In this document: piece after piece, positions 40,133 through 47,616 of the stretch
Layout of the letters: the number at the start of each line of letters is the position of its first letter
Numbering within the stretch: the first letter of the stretch is position 1
NCBI GenBank assembly: GCA_937886325.1
Contig: CALABV010000148.1
Location: forward strand, 1-62,097
DNA: 62,097 bases
Source: an uncultured Geobacter sp.
GTDB lineage: Bacteria; Desulfobacterota; Desulfuromonadia; Geobacterales; Geobacteraceae
Direction: 5' to 3'
Program-made: the position numbers and the translations under genes
Notes under the pieces: model-generated
What the model was told of the DNA's origin: nothing
The model's database searches: none
What the model saw: only the letters and a program-made list of their open reading frames with translations

Positions 40133-41043
40133 GATATTTTCTCGTACCCATAGTTTCGTCTTTCTTTTTCCTGTTTCCTCTCCTTTCCCTTTCGCATGGG
40201 GAGGAATCGGGAATCTTCATTACTGAAGAGGTCCAACTGAGACTGGGCGACGCCTTTCTGGATGAGGGAGAATACTACCGCGCCATCACCGAGTATAAAA
40301 AATTCCGCATCCTCTTCCCTTCTTCCGTTAAAGGGGACTATGCCCTCTTCCGGACCGGCATCGCCTTCTATCTGGGCGCAGAGTACGCGGACGCCGTCCG
40401 TTCCTTCGGCGTACTGCGGGAAAGCCGCCCGGCCAGCGGTTACGCCGATGCTTCCCTCTTCTTCGAAGGGCTCAGCCGCTGGAGGAAAAAGGACTATACG
40501 GGGGGCGCCGAGAATTTCGACCTGCTGATCCGCAGGGATGCGCCGTCCCCGTTTGCCCCGCGGGCCCATGTAGCAAAGGCGCTCCTTGAGGTGGACAGGG
40601 GGGATGTGGCCGCTGCCCGCGGCGATCTGGAGGGTTTTCTGGCCGCATATCCGGGGCATCCGGGAGAGGCGCGGGTGAGGGAGGCGCTCCCCCTGCTTCG
40701 AGAATACGAAGATCTCCCGGAGAAATCGGAACTGCTGGCGGGCATACTGTCGGCGATCCTGCCGGGAAGCGGCTATGTCTACGCGGGACGATACGGTGAC
40801 GGGCTCACGGCTTTTCTATTGAACGGACTGTTCATCGCGGGGACGGTAACCGCCGTTCACAACGAGTGGTATCCGGCTGCCGGTCTGTCCGGGGGGATCG
40901 GCCTGCCGTTCTATCTGGGAAATATCTACGGTTCCGCGAATGCGGCAAAACGATGGAATATCAATGTTCGGAGGGAGCTGCGAGGTCGGATTGCCGCTTT
41001 GCTGGATCCCGTCATCGCTCCCAAGGAAATACCCGCTCAGTAA
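40129..41043 (+). CDS. Exported TPR protein with C-terminal TM2-like membrane domain
   Basis: 304 residues. A signal peptide (FFFLFPLLSLSHG) is followed by TPR-like helices (about 35-200; AFLDEGEYYRAITEYKKF) and a hydrophobic C-terminus starting LPGSGYVYAGRYGDGLTAFLLNGLF, a TM2-like pattern with the PGSG turn. It overlaps yidD (ATGA), so the two are made together; it is probably a partner in the inner membrane with TPRs in the periplasm. The function is not known. Confidence 0.8.
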   Translation: MRYFLVPIVSSFFFLFPLLSLSHGEESGIFITEEVQLRLGDAFLDEGEYYRAITEYKKFRILFPSSVKGDYALFRTGIAFYLGAEYADAVRSFGVLRESRPASGYADASLFFEGLSRWRKKDYTGGAENFDLLIRRDAPSPFAPRAHVAKALLEVDRGDVAAARGDLEGFLAAYPGHPGEARVREALPLLREYEDLPEKSELLAGILSAILPGSGYVYAGRYGDGLTAFLLNGLFIAGTVTAVHNEWYPAAGLSGGIGLPFYLGNIYGSANAAKRWNINVRRELRGRIAALLDPVIAPKEIPAQ

Positions 41044-41112
41044 CCCCGGCCGAGGCCGTGTCACGCGTCCGGATCTCGCAGACGGGCCGTCCTGACTGAA
41101 AGGAGATGCGAA

Positions 41113-42189
41113 ATGTATATCGTGATTCTGGCTGGAGGTTCGGGAACCCGCTTCTGGCCTCTCTCACGCAAAAAGACCCCCAAGCAGCTCATGTCGGTGT
41201 TCGGAGGCAGATCCATGCTGCAACGGACCGTCGAGCGTGTCCTTCCCCTCAAACCCGAGCGGATACTGGTGGTTACCAATGTACTCCAGGCCGAGGAGAC
41301 GGCGCGCCAGCTCGCTTTCGTGAAGGGCGATATCGTTTCCGTCGTGCCGGAGCCCCTGGCACGGAACACGGCGCCCGCCATCGGACTCGCCGCGGCCATC
41401 ATTGAACGGGAGGATCCGACGGCGGTCATGGCGGTGCTTCCGGCCGACCATTGTATCCGCGATGAAGAGGAATTCAGGAACACGCTGCTGAGGGCCGAGA
41501 CGGCCGCTTCCAACCTGAAACTCGTCACTCTCGGGATCGTCCCGACGCGACCGGAAACGGGATTCGGGTATATCGAGGCCGACATGGGGCACGGCAGGGA
41601 CGGGGTCTTTCCGGTGAGGCGTTTCGTGGAAAAGCCCTGCCGGGAGAAGGCGTGCGAATACCTGGAATCGGGAGATTTTTTCTGGAACAGCGGCATGTTC
41701 GTCTGGCGTGCGGACGTAATCCTGGATCGCATCAGGACCCACATGCCGGACCTGTCCGCCGGCCTGTCCGTGCTGCATATACCGGCGGACATTGAACATC
41801 TTTCGTCGCTGCGGGCGCAGGTCGCCGACCTGTACGGGCGGATAGCCGCGGAGTCCGTCGACTACGGAGTGATGGAAAAGGCGGAAGGAGTGGTGGTGAT
41901 CCCCTCCTCGTTCGGCTGGAGCGACGTGGGAAGCTGGAGCGCGTTGCCCGAGGTCATTGAGCCCGATGGGGACGGGAACGTATTCCTCAATCCGGAAAGG
42001 GTCCTGTGCCTTGATTCCGGCGGCAGTATCGTGCGGGCCGGTGAAAGACTGATAGCCCTTGTGGGGGTACGGGATATGGTTGTGGTGGATACCGGCGACG
42101 CACTGCTCATCTGCCCGAAAGACCGTGCCCAGGACGTGAAAAAGATAACGGAAGCGCTGGAAGAAAGGGGCCTCTCGAAACTGTTGTGA
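41113..42189 (+). CDS. manC: Mannose-1-phosphate guanylyltransferase
   Basis: 358 residues with the nucleotidyltransferase signature VILAGGSGTRFWPLSRKKTPKQ, then VPEPLARNTAPAIGLAAA, GFGYIEAD, FVEKPCREKA and FFWNSGMFVW. It makes GDP-mannose from mannose-1-phosphate and GTP for polysaccharide or LPS. The isomerase half of bifunctional ManC is absent, so it is the short single-function type. AAAGGAG precedes the ATG. No other mannose genes are next to it. Confidence 0.93.
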   Translation: MYIVILAGGSGTRFWPLSRKKTPKQLMSVFGGRSMLQRTVERVLPLKPERILVVTNVLQAEETARQLAFVKGDIVSVVPEPLARNTAPAIGLAAAIIEREDPTAVMAVLPADHCIRDEEEFRNTLLRAETAASNLKLVTLGIVPTRPETGFGYIEADMGHGRDGVFPVRRFVEKPCREKACEYLESGDFFWNSGMFVWRADVILDRIRTHMPDLSAGLSVLHIPADIEHLSSLRAQVADLYGRIAAESVDYGVMEKAEGVVVIPSSFGWSDVGSWSALPEVIEPDGDGNVFLNPERVLCLDSGGSIVRAGERLIALVGVRDMVVVDTGDALLICPKDRAQDVKKITEALEERGLSKLL

Positions 42190-42210
42190 CGTTCGGTCGG
42201 CGCGTCTCTC

Positions 42211-42708
42211 CTACATGTAAACCATGATGCGGAATGAGATGGCGCCGTCCAGGGATTTGAAGGGGATGGTCACCCCTTTGCACTGAATGTTCATGCTGGT
42301 GTTTTCGGCCGGTTCGGGAGGCTCGCTTACGGGGCGAATCTTCCCGGAGACCACCAGCGGCAGACCCAGGGCGACGCTGCCGTACTGTTCATGGTACTTG
42401 CTTTTGAACACACCTGCGATGTTGTTCGTCAGTTCACCGATGGAGTCCCTGATTGCCTCTTCATCCGCGTCTTCCATCATCAGCAGTTCCTTGGCTACCT
42501 GGCAGGCGGCGTTCTTGTCGGTCGCGTACATGATATACCCCACCCGGTCCCCTGCAACGCCGACGATGCCGACCACATCCGATTCCACCGGCTCTATCTT
42601 CTTCTCTATCTTGCCGGCGAGAATCTCCATGCCCATGTAGCTCATGAAGGTGTCCTGGGTCGCCGACATGATGGTGAACATGATCTCCTCAAACGTGATT
42701 CCGCTCAC
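42211..42708 (-). CDS. cheX: CheX-type chemotaxis phosphatase
   Basis: 165 residues. The CheX/CheC catalytic pattern is visible in DSIGELTNNIAGVFK (Glu and Asn). The start FEEIMFTIMSATQDTF and later VGYIMYATDKNAACQVA match the family. It would remove phosphate from CheY-P. A GTG start at 42708 has GGAGG seven bases upstream; the longer upstream frame is unsupported. It lies 14 kb from the main chemotaxis operon. Confidence 0.9.
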   Translation of the reverse strand: MSGITFEEIMFTIMSATQDTFMSYMGMEILAGKIEKKIEPVESDVVGIVGVAGDRVGYIMYATDKNAACQVAKELLMMEDADEEAIRDSIGELTNNIAGVFKSKYHEQYGSVALGLPLVVSGKIRPVSEPPEPAENTSMNIQCKGVTIPFKSLDGAISFRIMVYM

Positions 42709-42894
42709 GCGCGTTCCTCCCTTTCTTTGAATAGTCGTTTCTTCTCTTATCGTACACAGGGGGGAAAAGTTTAGCGCGCTGACGTTTTTTCTTTCCGGCG
42801 TAAACCGACGATTCGTGCCGCGGGTTGACAAACAGCCGCGTACCGTTTACCGTAAAAGGCCTTTTCGAGTCATTCCCACATACAGGAGCAGCCA

Positions 42895-43932
42895 ATGAAA
42901 ATCGCACTGCTTGGTCTTCCCCAATCGGGCAAAAAGACGCTTTTTACCCTTCTCACCGGGAGGGAGGTCCCGGAACATGGAAATGAAGGCGAATCCCTCG
43001 AGGGGGTGGCGCCCATCCGCGACCCGCGCGTTGATGTTCTCTCCGAAATCGCCAGACCGGACAAGACCAAATACGCTGAAAACAAGGTGGTACTCTGCCC
43101 GGACATGTCCGAGGGGACCGGCAAGCGGGAGTGGCTGGACGCAGCCAGGCGCTGCGACCTTCTCTGCCTGGTCGTGCGCGACTTCGCGTCCGAGAGCGTC
43201 TACCATCCCAGCGGTTCCGTGGACGCGGACCGCGACCGGAGGACGCTGGAAACCGAATTGCTGCTGGCCGACCTGGAGTTGATCGAAAAGCGGCTGGAGC
43301 GGCTTGCCAAGGAAAAGAAGGGGGGGAAAACTCCGGGCCAGGCAAAGGAGGAAGAGGTCCTCCTGATGTGCCGGGAGGCGGTGGAGAACGAACAGGGGAT
43401 CAACACCCTGAATCTGAGCGAGGAGGATATGGGCGCAATCCGCAGCCTGAACCTGGTAACCCTGATGCCGATACTCCTCATCCGGAACGTGGACGAGGAT
43501 CGTGTCGGAAGCGCCGAAGGGGCAGGAGAAAATGTGTTTTTCATCTCCGCGCTCATCGAAAAAGAGATCATGGAGATGGACGATCCCGCGGAGCGGGACG
43601 AATACCTGAAGGCCCTCGGCCTGGAGTCTTCCGGCCTCGATCGTCTGAACGCGGCCGCCTACGATGCCCTGGGGCTCATGTCCTTCTATACCATGGGAAA
43701 GGACGAGGTGCGCGCCTGGACCATCAGGAAAGGGACCCCGGCGCCCGCAGCCGGCGGCAAGATTCATAGCGACATCGAGCGCGGCTTTATCCGGGTCGAG
43801 GTCATCAAGTACGACGACCTGACGGCGGCCGGGAGCGAGGCGGCGGCCAAGGCGCAGGGCAAGGCGCATCTGAAGGGTAAGGACTATGTCATGGAAGACG
43901 GCGACATCTGTCACTTCCGGTTTAATGTTTAA
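42895..43932 (+). CDS. YchF/Obg-like GTPase family protein (DUF933)
   Basis: 345 residues. The P-loop is GLPQSGKKTL; later switch-like regions are weakly kept (VLCPDMSEG, RCDLLCLVVRDF), a coiled coil spans about 118-150, and the C-terminus is a TGS/DUF933-type domain (GRKHSD-like KIHSDIERGFIRVEVIKYDDL, LKGKDYVMEDGDICHFRFNV). It resembles YchF but is divergent; the nucleotide specificity motif is not clear, as YchF prefers ATP. A stem-loop follows. Confidence 0.85.
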   Translation: MKIALLGLPQSGKKTLFTLLTGREVPEHGNEGESLEGVAPIRDPRVDVLSEIARPDKTKYAENKVVLCPDMSEGTGKREWLDAARRCDLLCLVVRDFASESVYHPSGSVDADRDRRTLETELLLADLELIEKRLERLAKEKKGGKTPGQAKEEEVLLMCREAVENEQGINTLNLSEEDMGAIRSLNLVTLMPILLIRNVDEDRVGSAEGAGENVFFISALIEKEIMEMDDPAERDEYLKALGLESSGLDRLNAAAYDALGLMSFYTMGKDEVRAWTIRKGTPAPAAGGKIHSDIERGFIRVEVIKYDDLTAAGSEAAAKAQGKAHLKGKDYVMEDGDICHFRFNV

Positions 43933-43944
43933 AAAACAGGTAGA

Positions 43945-43999
43945 CAGGCTGAAGGCTGAAGACCGAAGACTGTCCGGTTTTCCTTCAACCTTCAGCCTG
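43945..43999 (+). terminator. Long imperfect hairpin terminator after the YchF-like gene
   Basis: CAGGCTGAAGGCTGAAG (43945-43961) pairs with CTTCAACCTTCAGCCTG (43983-43999) over 17 bp with one mismatch, and CTTTTCT follows. The left arm is made of a repeated GGCTGAA word. Confidence 0.6.
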
Positions 44000-44021
44000 C
44001 TTTTCTGAACAAGGAAACATC

Positions 44022-45668
44022 ATGGAAAAAACAATATATGTAATCGGCCACCGGAACCCGGATACCGATTCCATAGCGTCTGCCATCGCATATGCAACCT
44101 TGAAAAAGAAGCTCGGACAGGAAAATGTCGTCGCGGCAATGGCCGGTTCCCCGAATCCGCAGACGCGCTACATCCTGGAGCGGCTCGGGATCGAACCGCC
44201 CATGTATCTGGCCGATGTGCATCCGATGGTGCGCCACGTGCTGAACCGACGGCCGGTCATCGCCCGTGCCTCCATGACGTTGCGGGAAGCCCTGGAACTC
44301 TTCCACCGCCATACCATCAGGGTGCTGCCTGTTGTGGACGGGGCGGGCATGCCTCTCGGCATAGTTTCCCTCCTCAAATTGTCGGAAAAATACCTGGTTG
44401 CCGGAAGGGGCAGGAAAAGGGTCGTGAATGCTTCTCTGCGCGCGCTTGCCGACTGCCTGGACGGAACATTCCTTGCCGGCGCTCCTTCCGATGCGGTTGA
44501 GGAGCTTCATCTGTTTATCGGCGCCATGAGCGAGGAGTCTTTTTCCGGACGCCTTGCGGGATACGAATCGTCATCACTCCTTATCATGACCGGCGACCGT
44601 CGCGTTATCCAGGAGGCTTCCATCGAGAAAGGGGTGCGCATTCTGATAATAACCGGCGGGCTCGCCGTGGAAGATGAGGTCCTGGAAGCGGCCCGCGACA
44701 ACGGGGTGGCGGTACTTTCCACGTCATACGATACGGCTACGGCTGCCGGACTCGTCCGCCTCGCCACACCGCTCGAAAGTTACGTGGAGAAGGAATTCGC
44801 CCGCATCGGCATCGGCGAGCCGCTGGATCACCTGCGGGTCAAGCTCCTTCACTCCGGAGAATCAGCCATCATCGCCGTGGAGGAAGATGGAACAGTGGCC
44901 GGAGTCGCAACCAAATCGTCCCTCCTTGCCCCTGTTCCCCACGCACTGATCCTCGTGGATCATAACGAGTTGGGTCAGGCTGTGGCGGGTGCGGAAGCTG
45001 TGGAGATTCTGGAGATCATCGACCACCACAAGCTGGGCAATCCATTCACCGCTCAGCCGATTACCTTTCTGACGGCCCCGGTGGGGAGCACCTGCACGGT
45101 GGTCGCGTCGCTGTTCCGCGAGCGGGGAATGGAACCGGACCGGCGGACTGCCGCGCTTCTGTTGGCCGGAATTCTGTCCGATACGGTTATCCTCCGTTCT
45201 TCCACAGCCACAGGCAGGGATCGGGAGATGGTTTCCTGGCTGGAAGAAACTTCCGGACTGGACCACATTCGGTTCGGCCGCGAGATCTTCACCGCCTGCA
45301 GCGGTTTTTCCGCCCACGGCTCTCTGGAGGAGGCTGTCCGGTCAGACTTCAAGCACTTCACGGCCGGGGAGGATCTGATCGGAGTGGGGCAGGTGGAGGT
45401 GGTGGGTTTCGACGAGTTTTTCGAGGTGAAGGAGAAACTGCGGGACGTCCTGACGAGGATCAAAAAGGAGGACGCTCTTGCACTGGCCGGCCTTATGGTG
45501 ACGGACATCTATTCCGAAACCACCCTTTTCCTCGTGGAAGGGAAGAACGAACTGGCCCATATCATGGGCTATCCCCAGTGTGAACCGCACCTCTATGAAA
45601 TGAAGGGTGTCATGTCGAGGAAGAAACAGCTTGTGCCGCACCTGCTGAAGGTGCTCGCCGGACTGTGA
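44022..45668 (+). CDS. ppaC: Manganese-dependent inorganic pyrophosphatase with CBS and DRTGG domains
   Basis: 548 residues. The family II pyrophosphatase core is split: VIGHRNPDTDSIASAIAYA at the N-terminus, then a regulatory insert with a CBS pair and a DRTGG domain (about 70-295), then LVDHNELGQAV, IIDHHKLGN and the DHHA2 domain (FTACSGFSAHG, ending MKGVMSRKKQLVPHL). It hydrolyses pyrophosphate and is usually controlled by adenine nucleotides bound to CBS. A strong hairpin terminator follows. Confidence 0.93.
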   Translation: MEKTIYVIGHRNPDTDSIASAIAYATLKKKLGQENVVAAMAGSPNPQTRYILERLGIEPPMYLADVHPMVRHVLNRRPVIARASMTLREALELFHRHTIRVLPVVDGAGMPLGIVSLLKLSEKYLVAGRGRKRVVNASLRALADCLDGTFLAGAPSDAVEELHLFIGAMSEESFSGRLAGYESSSLLIMTGDRRVIQEASIEKGVRILIITGGLAVEDEVLEAARDNGVAVLSTSYDTATAAGLVRLATPLESYVEKEFARIGIGEPLDHLRVKLLHSGESAIIAVEEDGTVAGVATKSSLLAPVPHALILVDHNELGQAVAGAEAVEILEIIDHHKLGNPFTAQPITFLTAPVGSTCTVVASLFRERGMEPDRRTAALLLAGILSDTVILRSSTATGRDREMVSWLEETSGLDHIRFGREIFTACSGFSAHGSLEEAVRSDFKHFTAGEDLIGVGQVEVVGFDEFFEVKEKLRDVLTRIKKEDALALAGLMVTDIYSETTLFLVEGKNELAHIMGYPQCEPHLYEMKGVMSRKKQLVPHLLKVLAGL

Positions 45669-45703
45669 GCCGCGTCGCGATTATTTTTCGCCTGTGTTTC
45701 CAT

Positions 45704-45740
45704 GCAAAAGGCCGGGAAAGAATATCTCCCGGCCTTTTGC
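45704..45740. terminator. Bidirectional terminator after the pyrophosphatase gene
   Basis: GCAAAAGGCCGGGA and TCCCGGCCTTTTGC form a 14-bp perfect stem with a 9-base loop; the stem itself supplies the T-run on both strands. From 45741 to 45932 nothing further is recognisable. Confidence 0.8.
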
Positions 45741-45932
45741 GGTCCTTTGTGTATACGTGCTTCCCTTTACGTGGGGGAATCATCAGGAAGGATTCTCATC
45801 CCGCCCGATATCTGAACTTCTTTCAGAATGTGAGACAACGTCCGAAATCATCGCCTCCTTTCTGACTTTAGAATAGCACGGTATTGTCTGAAGGCAAGCG
45901 ATAATTTTCAGGATACACCGGCGCCGCCCGGT

Positions 45933-45998
45933 ATCCGACAACGGCAGGTGGAGTCGTCCGAAGTGAACGAAGGACGGCTTCCCCTGCCGTTGTCGGAT
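45933..45998. repeat. 66-bp palindromic element with inner stem
   Basis: ATCCGACAACGGCAGG and CCTGCCGTTGTCGGAT form a perfect 16-bp outer stem, and GTCGTCC/GGACGGC an inner one. It touches the stop of the MutY-like gene. It may end transcription leftward, or be a REP-like genomic repeat; one copy is seen here. Confidence 0.6.
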
Positions 45999-46858
45999 TA
46001 CTCCGCGATGTGGTATCCCCGTCTTTGTCTGATGATGAAACTCTCCTTCTCCAGTTGCAGAAGGATCCTCTCAACCCGCTCCGCATCCGCTCCGACGAGC
46101 CGCGTGATTTCCCCGCGGGAAAAAGATTTCCCTTCAAGCAGAATCCTGAGGATATTCCCCCGGATCTGGCGGTCGGATCCTTCGAAAGGCGCCTGACGGC
46201 CGTGGTGTGCGCTCCTCCGTGACGGGTTCGGCAGCCGGCGTTTCAGCATAACGCCGAAGTCCATCAGGGCATAGTACCATTCGCGCGGGTTGGCGGCATC
46301 GAGCGTGGCCTCCACCAGGGGACGGATTTCGCAATCCCGCACTCCCTCCCGATCGAGAAAAAAACAATGGATGAAAACGGCTCTGATATTGGTCTCAATG
46401 AGCGGTACGGGACGGTGAAAAGCGAAAGCGGCAATCGCGGCCGCGGTGTACTCGCCTATTCCCGGCAGGGTTTTCAGTTCCTCAGGGGAGTCGGGGATCA
46501 TGCCTTTGAACCGATCGACCACGTGCCGGGCCGTTTCCTTCAAGGAGATGGCTCTGCGGTTGTATCCCAGCCCCTGCCACACGCCGAGAACCTCCTGGAG
46601 CGACGATCGGGCAAGCGAGCCGAGATCGGGAAATGCGTCAAGAAAGACGCGGTATTTTTCCTCGACACGTTCGACCCGCGTCTGTTGCAGCATGATCTCC
46701 GAGACCAGGATATGGTACGGATTTTCGGTTTCGCGCCACGGGAGGGGGCGCGCATTCGAGGCGTAGTACCTGTTCACCATTGTCCGGAAGAGGCTGATAA
46801 CCGGTTCCGTCATCCCTTCGCGGGCTGCCAGGAGGGGAAATTTTTCATAATCGTCCAT
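45998..46858 (-). CDS. MutY/Nth-type DNA glycosylase lacking the iron-sulfur cluster
   Basis: 286 residues. The HhH-GPD core is clear: LVSEIMLQQTRVERV with the MutY-type Glu54, and the hairpin LPGIGEYTAAAI (131-142). Where MutY has the catalytic Asp (LDGN) this protein has Glu155 (LIETN). The four cluster Cys are missing; after KRRLPNPSRRS comes a winged-helix-like end (GEITRLVGADAERVERILLQLEKE). It is annotated by likeness as an A/G adenine glycosylase, but the changes make its lesion uncertain. ATG 46858 is used; ATG 46813 is possible. Confidence 0.8.
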   Translation of the reverse strand: MDDYEKFPLLAAREGMTEPVISLFRTMVNRYYASNARPLPWRETENPYHILVSEIMLQQTRVERVEEKYRVFLDAFPDLGSLARSSLQEVLGVWQGLGYNRRAISLKETARHVVDRFKGMIPDSPEELKTLPGIGEYTAAAIAAFAFHRPVPLIETNIRAVFIHCFFLDREGVRDCEIRPLVEATLDAANPREWYYALMDFGVMLKRRLPNPSRRSAHHGRQAPFEGSDRQIRGNILRILLEGKSFSRGEITRLVGADAERVERILLQLEKESFIIRQRRGYHIAE

Positions 46859-47090
46859 GGCGCTATTGTAGCGAAAAAGACCGTGAAAATAAATCCATGC
46901 ATGCTCATTAAAGTTGTATGGTCTTTTGATCGCTCTGAATTCAGGAGAGAGGTCGATACCCGCTTTTCAGGCGCCAGGGCACGGTTGCATTTGGTTGGTT
47001 GAGTATGGTATGAGAGGAAAAACGAATCGTTTACAGTGCCCAGCCATTCACCCTCCGGCAGAGGCAGGAACGTACAAAGGAGCGGATCAC

Positions 47091-47579
47091 ATGCCGGTAT
47101 ATGAGTTCTATTGCGTTGATTGCCATATGATCTTCAGTTTTCTTTCCAGACGGATAAATACTGAAAAGCGGCCCGCCTGTCCACGGTGCGGGCGGCCGGA
47201 ACTGGAAAAACAGGTCTCCCCGTTCGCTTTCTCCCGTGGGCGCAAGGATGAACCCATGGGGGGGATGCCCGACATGGACGAGGAGAGAATGGAGCGGGCG
47301 CTGGAAGGGCTTGCCGGAGAGATGGACGGTGTTGATGAGAACGATCCCCGGCAGATGGCCCGTTTCATGCGCAGGTTTTCAGAGGCGACCGGGATGGATT
47401 TGGGTTCGCAGGTAGAGGAGGCGATCCGTCGACTTGAGGCAGGGGAAGACCCGGAAAAGATAGAGGAGGAGATGGGGGACCTGATGGATGTGGAAAATCC
47501 CTTTTCCCGGGAGAGCGTCAAGGGGTTGAAACGGCGGCTGGCGCCGCCGCAGCGGGATGAAACCCTTTACGAGATGTAA
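47091..47579 (+). CDS. FmdB-family zinc-ribbon protein, extended
   Basis: 162 residues. The N-terminal FmdB zinc ribbon has MPVYEFYCVDCHMIF and RPACPRCGRPELEKQV, giving two Cys pairs. A long acidic helical tail follows (DEERMERALEGLAGEMDG, IRRLEAGEDPEKIEEEMGDL). FmdB-type proteins are proposed regulators; most are shorter. AAAGGAG precedes the ATG. It diverges from the glycosylase gene across 232 bases with no clear signal. Confidence 0.85.
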   Translation: MPVYEFYCVDCHMIFSFLSRRINTEKRPACPRCGRPELEKQVSPFAFSRGRKDEPMGGMPDMDEERMERALEGLAGEMDGVDENDPRQMARFMRRFSEATGMDLGSQVEEAIRRLEAGEDPEKIEEEMGDLMDVENPFSRESVKGLKRRLAPPQRDETLYEM

Positions 47580-47593
47580 TACCCCCCCCGCGG

Positions 47594-47611
47594 AGCGCCG
47601 CAAGCGGCGCT
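47594..47611. terminator. Short hairpin between convergent genes
   Basis: AGCGCCGC and GCGGCGCT pair with only two loop bases (really a 4-base loop). It follows a C-run after the FmdB-type gene and precedes the stop of the opposing kinase gene. There is no T-run. Confidence 0.45.
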
Positions 47612-47616
47612 TCACA

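Noticed and set aside
42847..43914. A 355-residue minus-strand frame opposite the YchF-like gene
   Set aside because: No motif; the plus strand has a P-loop and TGS-like end with a good start.
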